This document shows positions 23,282 to 34,515 of a DNA stretch of 64,000 nucleotides, piece by piece. Origin of the DNA: Zoroaster sp. YZ-2022 (Eukaryota; Echinodermata; Asteroidea; Forcipulatida; Zoroasteridae); assembly GCA_029582265.1 (NCBI GenBank), contig CM055819.1, forward strand, positions 31,287,164 through 31,351,163, in the 5' to 3' direction. Made by a program: the position numbers and the translations under genes. The notes under the pieces were generated by a model. The model worked only from the letters and a program-made list of their open reading frames with translations. It was not told where the DNA came from and did not search any database. Within the stretch, counting starts at the first letter, position 1. Every line of letters starts with the position of its first letter.

Positions 23282-23529
23282 ATTAAATACACCCAATTAA
23301 AAGGTAAGGTACATGTACAAAATTGGGAATTAAAAAATCTTACCTAGAAATAATTTTGACTGAGGTGCATTTTTAAGAAGGGTTAAATAATTTCTAGTTT
23401 GAAATTTATGAAAGAGAACTCTTTCCTTAATGCTGTGTTAAAACGACACAGTATGTGGGAAGCTTTTGAGCCTTGTGTTTTCTTTAAATAAAAGTTATGT
23501 TTTTTCACACACAACTCATGATACATGTA

Positions 23530-24356
23530 CATGTACCTTCCCTTCAATGTATATCTTGATTCAAAGAGAGCAAGCATACTCATAGAAGCAGTCTTGTCAA
23601 CATTACCAATGTTGTACCTTCCCTTCAATGTATATCTTGATTCAAAGAGAGTAAGCACACTCATAGAAGCAGTTTTGTCAACATTACCAATGCTGTACCT
23701 TCCCTTCAATGTATATCTTGATTCAAAGAGAGTAAGCACACTCATAGAAGTGCTAGTTTGTAACATTACCAATGTTGTACCTTCCTTCAATGTATATCTT
23801 GATTCAAAGAGAGTAAGCACACGTGAAGGTTGTCATCTCCCACCCCATTACCAATGCTGTACCTTCCCTTCAATGTATATCTTGATTCAAAGAGAGTAAG
23901 CACACTCATAGAAGCAGTTTTGTCAACATTACCAATGTTGTACCTTCCCTTCAATGTATATCTTGATTCAAAGAGAGTAAGCACACTCATAGAAGCAGTT
24001 TTGCCAACATTAACAATGCTGTACCTTCCTTCAATGTATATCTTGATTCAAAGAGAGTAAGCATACTCATAGAAGCAGTTTTGCCAACATTACCAATGTC
24101 GTACCTTCCCTTCAATGTATATCTTGATTCAAAGAGAGTAAGCATACTCATAGAAGCAGTTTTGCCAACATGACCAATGTCGTACCTTCCCTTCAATGTA
24201 TATCTTGATTCAAAGAGAGTAAACATACTCATAGAAGCAGTTTTGCCAACATTACCAATGGTGTACCTTCCCTTCAATGTATATCTTGATTCAAAGAGAG
24301 TAAACATACTCATAGAAGCAGTTTTGCCAACATTACCAATGTTGTACCTTCCCTTT
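23530..24356. repeat. Minisatellite, 81-bp unit, about 10 copies
   Basis: Head-to-tail units (for example starts near 23536 and 23617) with ACCTTCCCTTCAATGTATAT, CTTGATTCAAAGAGAGTAAG, CATAGAAGCAGTTTTG and CCAACATTACCAATG. One unit near 23820-23845 has a replaced segment. Because 81 is divisible by three, ORFs of up to 145 codons run through on both strands; they are artefacts of the repeat. Confidence 0.95.
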
Positions 24357-25410
24357 TTAAAGTATTTCATATTCATAAATGCCCAAGACAGTTCAGACAA
24401 TCTGATTGGACAAAACATAATCACGTGGGGGTGTATTAACAGATGGTATAGACTGGCATAACAAAATCAGAACAGCGCGTACATGTGCCAGCTGCTCGCC
24501 ACCTTTTTTGTGCGATGCGCGACACGGATTTCAACCAGAGTGACAAAGATTGCTCATCACGTGCCAGACTCATGTACTTTGGAAGTGTTTTGTATGTCCC
24601 CAAAATGTGAATTTGCCCATTTGTCTTTATTCAACAAAAATTACCTTTTTTTTTTACATTTTGAAAACGAAATCGATACAGGCATTTATGAATGGGAATA
24701 ACAGTTTGATACTTGGTCCTTTGGTTTGGTCTTTGTGACCATGCACAAAACCGGTCGTTAACCTGCGGAAAAGACCGTGCGCGACAAACCGTTATTCCAT
24801 TATTGAAGCAGGTTTGCTGGAGCATCTTGGGAAATCGATATTTCAAATGTACAAGTTAATTACATTTTTGCCATACCCTATGCATGAATAAGCACTGTAG
24901 AATTTTTATCAATAAATATCGAATGTAGAAGTTTAAAAAAAAAATAAAAAAAATAGGGGTCAGTGTTTTACTTGAAATTGATTTCCTAACTATTGTGTTA
25001 TTTTTTATTAAATAGAAATCAGAGTTCATCTATGATGCATAATTTCCTTGTCAGAATTTTGGTTGTAAATGTAAAAAATTCTACTTGACCTTTTCAGGAG
25101 CCGACCACATCCCTTTCATTTAGTAACATCCTGATCTGTTTATGAATAACACACAACGTAGGTCATCATCCATAGACTGGTCTAATCCTTCACTTCTCTT
25201 GTATTGTCGATCGTGGCTGATCCATGATTGTGTTTGAGCACTGCATTGTTTCAGTGGGGTGGCAGGTCGGGATTGGGGAGTGCACGGGGATTTTATAGGG
25301 GGAAATCTGACTGCACTTTCTTTTGATTTTGTTTGTTTGTAAATGTTATTATTTTTATAAGATATGAGGCTTTGCATGGTGGAGCATAGATATTGTTTGG
25401 GTTTGCGGTA
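24357..25410. other. No recognised gene
   Basis: Contains a 114-codon minus-strand ORF at 25120-25464 (with KSPCTPQSRPATPLKQ) that I do not recognise and that overlaps the foldback element at 25411. No splice context supports a gene. Confidence 0.3.
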
Positions 25411-26075
25411 ACACCGTGTATTTATCTCAACTATTGCTAAATGAGGTACTGAGGCTCCTGACAATGATTAGAGCATACCAATTGAAAGAGAAATGCCATG
25501 GTTCTCCCTGAACCACTTAGCAATAGTTGAGAAACGAGTTAACCGATAAGCTTGAGCGATATCGATTTTTTTTCATACACAATATATCGGCAAACATATA
25601 TCGCGATTTTCGATAATATCGCGATTATTTTTTTCATTCATTCATGATTGCTTTAGAGCCGATAACCACAGGTATTTCTACAAGCATCACAATAAATTGC
25701 AAATTCGTTTGTGTTGTACTTATGTACTTCTGAAGGAGTTAGCTTTTGTTTCTCAATTCCAAAAGACAGTTGTAATTTTGTTTCCATGGAATTCCTGACT
25801 TGACTCACAATGGCGATTTATTTTTAATCGCGATATATTTTTTAATCGCAATTTGCCGATATCTCGATAACTTAAATAGGTTCTCGATATCGCAATCAAA
25901 TAAAAGGTATCGCGATATTCGATATTATCGTGTTATCGCCCAAGCTTATTACCCGATATTGGTTCCCCCCCCCGAACCATAATCTCACTCAGCGACAATT
26001 GAGATACGAGTTGCCCGAAAAGGTTCTTTTCAGAACCCATGTACCTCACTTAGCGATAGTTGAGATAAACACGTG
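25411..26075. mobile_element. Foldback element with a second element nested inside
   Basis: Outer inverted repeats: TTATCTCAACTATTGCTAAA and TGAGGTAC on the left, GTACCTCACTTAGCGATAGT and TGAGATAA on the right. Nested near the centre is an element with AAGCTTGAGCGATA (from 25548) and TATCGCCCAAGCTT (to 25947) ends and an interior rich in ATCGCGATA-type words. It lies about 150 bp upstream of the first visible septin exon. Confidence 0.65.
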
Positions 26076-26230
26076 ATTATTATTTTATTTTTTCTTTAGT
26101 GGAGGGACATTTCCACAGACTGATGTCAATCCACATTCCTCATTGACCATTCGAAATTGGTAGAACAGGTTTGTGCGTACTGTCCGCCCTTGGTAATCAA
26201 TGACCTCCCCGTTTCTTTTGTTATTTGCAG

Positions 26231-26374
26231 CGTTGAAGGCAGCCTTTCAAGAGGTAGATGAAGAAGACCAAGAGGCAATAGATTCTACCCTGGTTCCTTC
26301 ATTAGTTAATCAGCTCCTTGGCAAACAGGCTACCAAGAACAACAACGTCTTCACACACAACACCACCAAAAACG
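26231..26374 (+). CDS. SEPT9: Septin (SEPT3/9/12 group), upstream coding exon: acidic N-terminal extension
   Basis: The acceptor TTTGTTATTTGCAG precedes a 144-nt open stretch that ends at a strong donor (AACG then GTAAGT). The frame is 2 nt, 47 codons, 1 nt. It includes AFQEVDEEDQEAIDSTLVPS and VNQLLGKQATKNNN, an acidic then Asn/Thr-rich segment with no known domain. The trailing single base pairs correctly with the two leading bases of the septin exon at 41765, giving Gly, so I join them across a 15.4-kb intron. Vertebrate SEPT9 has long, isoform-specific N-terminal extensions, which fits. It opens in split phase, so a 5' exon is missing from what I could find. A hAT element lies 55 bp downstream of the donor. 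Confidence 0.65.
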
Positions 26375-26429
26375 GTAAGTGGGACATTTGATGTAACATC
26401 GGCATACAGATTTGTAGGGAAGGGATGGG

Positions 26430-27888
26430 CAGGGCCGTCTTAAGAATATTTGAGGTCCCCAGGCAAAGCAATGTACTGGGGCCCCTAACCCCCCTCGCCC
26501 CCCAACACATTAAAATTAAGTTTTTCAACTGGGAAATTTGCGGCATTTCATTGCAGAAAATTGCTTTATAATTGGTTGAAAGTCTGTGTTTTTGAGGATG
26601 TCGCTTTCAATGCACATGAGGGAAAGCAGATTCAACCGCTGCTGTCCCATTGTGCTGCGAAGATGATCTTTGTAAGTTTCAACCTGGAAAATGAACGCTC
26701 CCCGGTACAGTTGGTCACCATCATGCACATAAATATTCTGAGTGCGATTTCAACACTGGGAAACACAGATTTCAACTAATATCTGAAATGAGTTTGCTGT
26801 ACATGTCTGGAAGAGTCTTGCATTCTTCATCGTGGACAATGTAGTGCTTGAATTGCTTGCATTCATTGAGTACTTCATTGTAATCAAGATCTTCATGATA
26901 AGCATTAGCCAATTTTTCACACCTTTGACTAAGCTCATTACAGTCAATTGTTTTTAACTGACTGAAGAAGGAAAACAGATTTCCAATACTTTCGTAGGCT
27001 TCTGCACGTTTAGTCAGGTGAGAGTTCAGAGAGTCCAGAATAGGAAGGTATGTTTCCACCTTGAATTTTTCACTTTCTTTAAGAAGTACATGTATCAGTT
27101 CCACTGACTCGTCATATCTGGTAAGACGCACACTTCGCTTTCTTGCACGTTTGTTTCCATCGCTATATTTCGAATCTGGACACCTGCTTTTAGCCTTCGC
27201 TTCATACTCACTGAATTTAGCTCTCATTTCTTGAACGGGCAGAACGATTAATGATAAGGATTTTGAATTAACCGATGTGATAAAAATTACGAGATCAAAT
27301 GCCCCTTTAGGCTTTTCAAATACTTTAAAATTATTAAATCTGAATGATTATAAATATCAACTCACCGGAAATGGGTTTTCTGGGTCAGAAATTCACTGTT
27401 TACTGTGTACGATCAGGTTCAGTTGTCCCGTATGATGGTATGCATATATCATACAATCGATAAATCATGAGCGCTACTTTTATACTCTGAGCTGTTTGAG
27501 AGTTCATTCAACTTTTAACGACTCTTGAACATTTGCATTAGGACTGCTTGTGTTGTATTACACGTACATGTATATAAAAACGCAAAAACACGTATCATAC
27601 AAAAATGCAAAGAAGTGCTGGAGTGCTGCACTCCTGCTGTGCCGGCCCTGCCGGGTGATGAACATGAAGGGCTCCCGATGGGGCCTCGGTCCAAAGATCA
27701 ATTAAACGCCAGATGGCCCAGATCCAACATTCATTTTGCATACAAGGAGGCCCCGATTTCACATTAACGCCACTGCTATTTAATAATATGAACCTTAATT
27801 TTTATTTTTCAAATTGAATCTCGGGGCCCCTAAAATCGCGGGGTCCCCGGGCAACTGCCCAGTGTGCCCATGCGATAAGACGGCACTG
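26430..27888 (-). mobile_element. hAT DNA transposon, 1,459 bp, internally deleted
   Basis: Bounded by perfect 8-bp target duplications GGGATGGG (26422-26429 and 27889-27896). The terminal inverted repeats are CAGGGCCGTCTTA and TAAGACGGCACTG. The 8-bp duplication and CAG-type ends identify hAT. It encodes a broken transposase on the minus strand. It sits in septin intron 1, just after the donor. Confidence 0.9.
26525..27227 (-). pseudogene. hAT transposase, C-terminal part, frameshifted
   Basis: A 151-codon minus-strand frame (26772-27227) holds the middle part, with CPDSKYSDGNKRARKRSVR near its start. It stops, and in a second frame the dimerisation-region words VFPSVEIALRIFM and GERSFSRLKLTK appear. 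A third frame (26525-26728) continues with LRSTMGQQRLNLLSLMCIES and ends near KCRKF. The order matches the conserved C-terminus of hAT transposases of the ZMYM1/TTF-domain-like type. At least two frameshifts and absence of the N-terminal half make it inactive. It lies wholly within the 26430-27888 transposon. Confidence 0.8.
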
Positions 27889-27896
27889 GGGATGGG

Positions 27897-28715
27897 TTTA
27901 CAGAATCTGTTTAGTTATGTAAAGAGCTTTAAAAAAGGAAAAGTAGGTCTTCTGTCACTGGTTTATTGTTCTAAAAATGTCAAGGTTCAAGGTTCCATTT
28001 ATTCATCATATAATAAAAATACATGAAATTTGTGTTCTTGGGTCAACAGCAATGAATACAAAAATAAACAACACATATCTAATTTAAACTACAAAAACAA
28101 CCATAAAAACTAATACAAATTTACAACTTAAGGTACTTTAATATCAATAAACAGATCACTATCTTTGAAATAAATTATTGAAAGATCTGCTTACTGTGAT
28201 ATATTTGTTAAGTGGATGGGTAACGTCATCTCTAATTGCACTTAATTTGTTGTTCATAAATTTTTCACAGATACTCTTTAGATCCTTTACATCAGTACCG
28301 ATGACTTTAACAGCTGACTTCCTCAGTTACCTTTTGTACAAATCCCTAAAGGGTTAGTTTAGAACAATATAAGGAATGTGTTTCTCTTCACAGACCCAAA
28401 ATGTACCACTAGAGTGTACATGTATATATCCAGTTAGAACACACACACCTCAAGAATACAACTTTTCACCTCACGACCCAATTCTGGATTCACTGTAAAT
28501 TACAAGTTCCCAACATTACTAATCACAGTATATTATATTTCTAGGCCTGTAGCTTTGTAGGCTGGTTGGAAAATTGGTGGGGGGTGGGGGAGACAATGTT
28601 TTTCAGAGAAAATGTAACCAAATTTGCAGGAAGAAATGTCAACATTTCTTTTGGGTAGTTCTACCAGGGGTAGTTCCACTAATTTTGTTGTTCCAAGAAT
28701 GAAAGGGCCTGAGTG
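27897..28715. other. No recognised gene (septin intron 1)
   Basis: AT-rich intronic sequence. Nothing supported. Confidence 0.35.
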
Positions 28716-29152
28716 CAATTTACCTTTTTTTATACCGGAATTCATGAATGGAATTTACTTCCTAATAGCATCAAATGTTCCAATAATCATTATCAATTTA
28801 AAAGGGCAGTGAAAAAACACCTCTCTTCTCAATCTAATTTTTAAAAGTTTTCTATTTTTTAATCACTACTCTTCGTATTTCTTGTACATTTTTATTTGCC
28901 TTTTTTTCTATTGTATTTGTTTGCCTGTGTGTTTTTAAGGACCCCGATGGAAATAAGCCGTGTTATACACAGCTTTTTGTATTGTATTTGTTTGCCTGTG
29001 TGTTTTTAAGGACCTTGATGGAAATAAGCCGTGTTATACACAGCTTTTTGGGCTATCCTTGGCTTTGTAATCAGTTTATTTTTATGTATCTCTTTGTATT
29101 ATTGTTTATATTGCCAAAATAAAAGTAAAGTAAAGTAAAGTAAAGTAAAGTT
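28716..29152 (+). mobile_element. CR1/L2-like LINE 3' end, 5'-truncated
   Basis: The plus-strand frame contains HEWNLLPNSIKCSNNHYQFK and RAVKKHLSSQ, the usual end of CR1/L2-type ORF2, then a stop near 28845. The 3' UTR has a roughly 70-bp direct duplication (TTTGCCTGTGTGTTTTTAAG, GATGGAAATAAGCCGTG). It closes with the short tandem tail (GTAAA)n at about 29125-29152. Such tails are typical of this LINE type. Confidence 0.75.
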
Positions 29153-29574
29153 TCTAATGCATGGCAGATGGAACTCACTGCCTGTTTTCAAGGATAATGT
29201 TGACAATTACTATACATGTACATGTTTTTTAATTTTTTTTTTATTGTTCCATACATGGAGTACCTTCATGTGGGCCCTGTACAGGAAAGACATTAACCTC
29301 AGCACATTGATCACTGGAGCCAGTTACCTTGATCAGTCAACTGAGCTACATGCTGATAGGGTTTCCGGTTCATGGTTTCCTCTCTGTCACTCTTGATACA
29401 TTTTTGTGTTCTTCTCAAAGTCCTTGATTACCAACTCCAATAGCAAGGTGCCATTTACATGGACAGTTGACAGTTGTTTGAAGATTGAGGCGGAAATGTT
29501 CACTTTGATCTGAATAAGGTCACTTATGATTGATACTATTATTGTTTCGGTAAACCTGCATTAACCCTACTGTG

Positions 29575-29850
29575 ACTGCAAGGGTCAAAATCAGTCAAAA
29601 TGTTGATATACTTGCCAAGGTATATCTAGTGCACTTAAAAGTCGAACACTGTCAAACCTTATGTGTAGTAAGTACATTTACAGGTCAAAATGAGTCGACC
29701 GTTTTTGACTGGTAAAAGCACTGTCTGGTATTGTTCAGGGTGGTCAAAATGACAGTGAAAATCAGTTAAAAATGCTCCTGTGTGCATATTTGGGTCAACA
29801 GTCAAAACGGGCAGTTGACTGGTTTTGAGCACTGTAGCTACTTGCTACAT
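29575..29850. mobile_element. TTAA-flanked MITE family F, right end eroded
   Basis: TTAA 29571-29574 then CCCTACTGTGACTGC. Interior words GGGTCAAAATCAGTC and GACCGTTTTTGACTGG occur direct and inverted. It is near-identical to 38101-38408 over about 270 bp, which keeps both TTAA ends. Confidence 0.7.
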
Positions 29851-29889
29851 GTATGTACATGTATACACTATATGTATACTATACATGTA

Positions 29890-30117
29890 CATAACAGCAA
29901 AAGAAACGTCACCCCTAAAAATATTTATTATTTTCATTTTATAATTAATATAATTTGATTAATGAAGAATATTATGAGTATGGAGTGTAACACTAACACA
30001 ATGTGGCAAATTTGGTTGACCTCAAAATTCGTCATGCATGACGTCTGAGGACACATAAGCTAAACACGTTCTCAGACTTATCAAAATTTAGGGGGTGACG
30101 TTTCTTTTGCTGTTATG
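29890..30117. mobile_element. Tc1/mariner-like MITE, 228 bp
   Basis: TA dinucleotides at 29888-29889 and 30118-30119 flank inverted ends CATAACAGCAAAAGAAACGT and ACGTTTCTTTTGCTGTTATG, followed inward by CACCCC/GGGGTG. TA duplication with inverted repeats of about 28 bp is typical of Tc1/mariner-derived MITEs. No ORF. Confidence 0.8.
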
Positions 30118-30269
30118 TATATTTGTATTCTCAGAGAAAACATAAAATAATCACAGATTTATGAGAACCTTACTTGGTGTAAAGTTGATGATGGTGTCAA
30201 ACATTTTTTTTTTTGTCTGAAGTTTCTGTCCATTTTAGTACAATTAATCCAATTATTTTCCAAATGAAT

Positions 30270-30345
30270 TACTGTGGCGTAGACTCCACGGTAGAATGAA
30301 CAAAAACAATCTGAAAGCATTTTCACTATTTTCTTGTAAAACCCA
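30270..30345 (+). repeat. Dispersed repeat D1 flank fragment
   Basis: TCCACGGTAGAATGAACAAA, CTGAAAGCATTTTCACTATT match the D1 flank; a reverse-strand relative near 3520-3606 also carries the ACAGTAGAATGAA segment. Confidence 0.5.
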
Positions 30346-30504
30346 AACCACCCCATATCCTTCAAAATCTTCACTCAATACATGCTCTTGTATAAAATTG
30401 TGCAATTTTTATTTCATACAATTCAAAAATCCTGAACTTCAAAAAGTGTCCAGCTATAAAATCTCCGGTTTTTGATAGTAGAACCTTGACTACACTGTTC
30501 CCTT

Positions 30505-30778
30505 TTAACCCTAACCTTCCCAAATCCTCCAAAATCCTCTTTGCTAAAGTGAAGGATTTTGAAGGATTGAGGTTACATACTACACATGCTCTTTGCTAAA
30601 GTGAAGGATTTTGGAGGATTGAGGTTATTAGGCATACTTGCCTTTCCATGCATGGTACATGTACATCCATGTTTGTTGTAGTGATTGCAAGGTCAGTGCT
30701 TGGGTCAGTGGATACTGTTTATTGCTCCATGCATGCAGGTAGGGTCTCTGGCCATGTACATGTATCACAGATTAGAAA
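30505..30778. repeat. Dispersed repeat (copy pair with 22593-22805)
   Basis: Same words as the 22.6-kb copy, including GTCAGTGCTTGGGTCAGTGG and TGTTTATTGCTCCATGCATG. The segment GCTAAAGTGAAGGATTTTG is present twice here. Confidence 0.75.
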
Positions 30779-30825
30779 CACATGTGTGCATACATGTCAT
30801 GTGCTTGCTTTACTACTGAAGGATT

Positions 30826-31165
30826 TTGGAGGATTCAGGTTATGTGTAAGCAAATGGGCCTAGGGAGTTAGGAAGGATTCAAGTTATGTGTAAGCAAATG
30901 GGCCTAGGGAGTTAGGAAGGATTCGAGTTATGTGTAAGCAAATGGGCCAGGGGAGTTAGGAAGGATTCAGGTTATGTGTAAGCAAATGGGCCTAGGGAGT
31001 TAGGAAGGATTCGAGTTATGTGTAAGCAAATGGGCCTGGGGAGTTAGGAAGAATTCAGGTTATGTGTAAGCAAATGGGCCTGGGGAGTTAGGAAGGATTC
31101 AGGTTATGTGTAAGCAAATGGGCCTAGGGAGTTAGGAAGGATTCAGGTTATGTGTAAGCAAATGG
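30826..31165. repeat. Minisatellite, 44-bp unit, about 8 copies
   Basis: GTTATGTGTAAGCAAATGGG, CCTAGGGAGTTAGGAAGGAT repeated every 44 bp from about 30839 to 31147, ending in a long G run. Part of the unit appears inverted at 43630-43690. Confidence 0.9.
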
Positions 31166-31920
31166 GGGGGGGGGGGGTGCATTTAGAGCCTCAGTCGGCA
31201 AATGAAACATCAAAGGTACTAAAACAAGGGTTGGTCCAGAATTAATTTTCAGTCGGCAAACCTTGAGCTTTGTCATATTATGAGTTGTGTCGGTAAATTT
31301 ACCAGCAAAAAATATTTGCGGCCCCACAATTCTGATGTCAGTCGGCAAATTGAAAATCTGATGGAGTCGACTCTACACCCCCCCCCCCCCAAAGAAAATG
31401 CCTTCGCTACGCCCCTGCTATTACTAGTATCAAAGCTTTGGCTACAAGAACTCAAAACACTGTTTATTTCGGATCATCAGTATACAAATAATAAATCCTT
31501 TGCAAAAAAGATGTTAACAATATATGCCAGGAGGTAATGGCACCCATCAGGTTGCATTTCATAATATTTATAAACGTGACACCACTGCACTCAAGAGACA
31601 GATATGATTAATGCCCATTGGTCACCAATTCCAAGTATTTGGTTACTGTGACCCTACTCAGCAGGAATTGATCAGGTCTAGGCTTCTGTCTGGGACAGCT
31701 GCTTTGTACCCTGCAGGGTGGAGAAGTAGAGAGTAGTTTCTTTATGCTAAGCTAAAATATTTCAAAGACATTGGTAAGTAACAAAAAGAAAAGAAAAGAC
31801 ATACATGTATACATTTTTACTTAGCGAAAGTTGACATTTAACCCGCATGGTGTTACTGCAAACCGAACAGATAAAATAGAATTGTCAACAAGCAACACAG
31901 TGTGAATTTTGTTTAATCCT
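31166..31920. other. No recognised gene
   Basis: Contains an inverted pair around AGTCGGCAAAT and ACCCCCCCCCCCCC (31165-31400), with poly-G at the left and poly-C at the right, so it may be a MITE. No coding evidence. Confidence 0.4.
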
Positions 31921-31924
31921 GTTA

Positions 31925-32285
31925 AAGGCCAAAAAAAAAAGTCTCCAGTTTCTGGTAATCGTTTTTTTTTTTTTTTTTTTTTTTTTTTTTCTCCGGCGAT
32001 CTTTTTTTTTTTTGCCAACAGGGAAATACATGATACATTGTATATGCGGGGACCAAATTTCCCATATACAAAGTATGGTGGCTAAGAGAGGTCTCACAAA
32101 TCGGTCAAACATTCATACCCCTATGTGAAAAAAAAGTCGTTTAAAACACAGCACGGCAGAATTCCAATCAATCCAGCAATTTTGGCTGCAATTGGACATC
32201 GTTTCATAGCCAAAAAAAAAGAAAATTAAAAATGCTGACGTGTGCGGAGACCAGAAACCGGAATTTGAATTTTTTGGCCTAAAGC
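31925..32285. mobile_element. MITE family G, copy 2
   Basis: Left GGCCAAAAAAAAAAGTCTCC and TTTCTGGT; right CCAGAAACCGGAA then TTTTTTGGCC. The middle contains CAGGGAAATACATGATACAT and TACAAAGTATGGTGGCTAAG, inverted relative to copy 4. A T run of about 27 is at 31964-31990. Confidence 0.8.
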
Positions 32286-33313
32286 AAGTATGCACTTTTT
32301 ATGAAATGTCTGGAAATACATCAATACTTCATCAAAATAAAGATATGTGTACATGTATAGCAACAAGCTTTTTTATCGTGAGGAAATAGTGAAAATGCAT
32401 TCAGATTGTTGACATTAAGGCAGTGTGTTTTCGGTTATTTCGGGAACTGGATACCAAAAATTAGAAATCTTCGGATACCCGGGTACCCGTAAACAATTTG
32501 TAAAAACACATAAATACTCCCAAATGTATAAAACAACTCATATGAACACAGAGTTTCTCTTGTTTAATTAGAGTCATAATAAATGTGGACTTTACTGTTA
32601 TAATTTTCCTGCCACTAAATTAAAAACAACTCGTTGAATCTACGGGGTATGTTGACTGTGCACACACCATGAATGGTACAGAGAAGTGCCTGTGGACTTG
32701 GGAGACCAGGGGAATTGTCAATAATAATCACTCAAAGGAGGGCCTTCATATTCAGAGGAGGGGAGACTACTATTAGGCCTAAACACCACGTCACCAACAC
32801 ATTCGTGAATTTACCATGACATTTCTGTTCAGACGTCTTCATGCAATTCTTTGCAATGTCCATCAATAAGACCCAGCAAATGAAAAACCATTAACCCTTG
32901 AAGTTGCAGGACTTCATCTCTTCAAACCTGACTTCTCCCATGGATACTTTTATTTTGCGTGCTCAAGAGTCACATCCCGAACTCCCTATACATGTAAATG
33001 TTTCCACAAAGAGAATACCCAATTAGTGTTCACATCATTCCCACAAACCTCATTATCAACCCTACATATTTTATTTCACCTAATCATAACCTACTTCCTA
33101 CGTTTACATGCTATCAAAAACCCAGATCATGATTAGGTAACTTCGCTTGTTGTCAATGAACAGTAAGGACGGAGTGGATTCTATTGTCATAAAAATGCAA
33201 TTTTTATGAACTGCACGGTGAATTTCTTTTTTCTCCATGATTCATTTACAAATAGAAAAATGCAATTTCAATTGTGAAAGAGGATCTTATTTCATTACGC
33301 GGAAATAAGCACA
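32286..33313. other. No recognised gene
   Basis: AT-rich intronic sequence. A D1 fragment on the minus strand lies at about 32380-32410. Nothing else supported. Confidence 0.35.
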
Positions 33314-33317
33314 TTAA

Positions 33318-33684
33318 CCCTCCTACTGATAGACCATTTGAAACCATTCAAAATTTCCACTTTCAAAAATGCCCATTGGTTTTGTACACACATGGTGATA
33401 CCTTTTGAACAGTGTTGGTAGCAAGCTTTACTACCATTCAAATCCATTCAAATGCATAGAGGGTCCATTGATTCACCACTTAGAAGTATCCAAACAAGGT
33501 TTTGTATTAGCTGTACTACCATTTGGAAAGATCCAAACAAGGTTTTGTATTAGCTGACCTACCATTCAAAACCATTTGGGGGAATCAATACTGCACACAG
33601 TTATTTCACCATTCAAAACCACAAAAGCGAATGGTTTCAAATGGTGCATCAACATGTATGAAAAAGGTACCAAAAGTAGGAGGG
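33318..33684. mobile_element. TTAA-flanked MITE family F, copy with ACCATTCAAA interior
   Basis: TTAA at 33314-33317 and 33685-33688. Termini CCCTCCTACT and AGTAGGAGGG. The interior is full of CCATTCAAAACCATTTG-like words in both orientations. It is nearly identical, inverted, to 51478-51842, so it is a recent mobile pair. Confidence 0.85.
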
Positions 33685-33688
33685 TTAA

Positions 33689-34255
33689 TAATAACTAGAT
33701 TCTCTTTTCTGAGCATTTTTTTTGTAGTGTTTCGATTGGGTTTTTAGGATGTTTATTTGATTATTCTCCTATTTTTAGGTATAAAATGGGGACGTTTCTT
33801 TGCTCTGATGCCCGTCAAGTTTCATGTCTTTGCTGAAAAAGAAATTATGGAGGGCTGTGATAACAATGCAACGCAGTGATTGCTCACAAAAATTTATGAT
33901 GTAAAATAGTAACTGTTCTGCTGTGCGAAAATAAAAGAAGTTTTGGTTTCTGTACGTGTGATCCAACAGGAATTATTTCACTGGTTTCCAGCAGTGATGA
34001 CCAGGGTTCAGTTCACAGTGGTTTTTTTTTTCTTTCTTTCAGTTCAAGGATAGTTTATTGTCTACATTGTCTGTGCCTTGTTTCTACAAAGTATCAAATT
34101 TAATATTTGTAACCTTATTAAAACTGTACAAACATTTAAAAAAAGCATGGTTGGCCTATCCCACCTATTGTGCATGAAAATGTCGAGCCATTGATGAAAG
34201 CATCATCAGCTAGGACTTAGGATGAAATCACATGTGTAGCCAGAAATACCTGGAG
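33689..34255. other. No recognised gene
   Basis: Intronic AT-rich sequence. Nothing supported. Confidence 0.35.
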
Positions 34256-34515
34256 GGGGGCTGTGGCTCTCCCAGACGCCCCTGGCTACGTGCCCTAACT
34301 ACCCCCTGCCTACGCCCCCCTGGCTAGTCTGGCTATGCCCCCTGGCTACGCCCCCTGGCTATGCCACCCTGGCTATGCCCCCTGGCTACGCCCCCTGGCT
34401 ATAGTCTGGCAACACCCTGGCTACGACACCTAGCTTCCCCTCCGGCAACCCCTCCGGCAACCCCTCCGGCAACCCCCTGGCTAAGTACCCCCTGGATTCC
34501 CCTGGCTATGCCTAT
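34256..34515. repeat. Degenerate CCCCCTGGCTAYG repeat
   Basis: Roughly 12 to 16-bp units CCCCTGGCTACG, CCCCTGGCTATG and CCCTCCGGCAA in a C-rich block. The predicted Pro/Ala/Thr-rich peptide is a repeat artefact. Confidence 0.85.

Noticed and set aside
23383..24424. Several 124-145-codon ORFs on both strands
   Set aside because: Same 81-bp repeat artefact.
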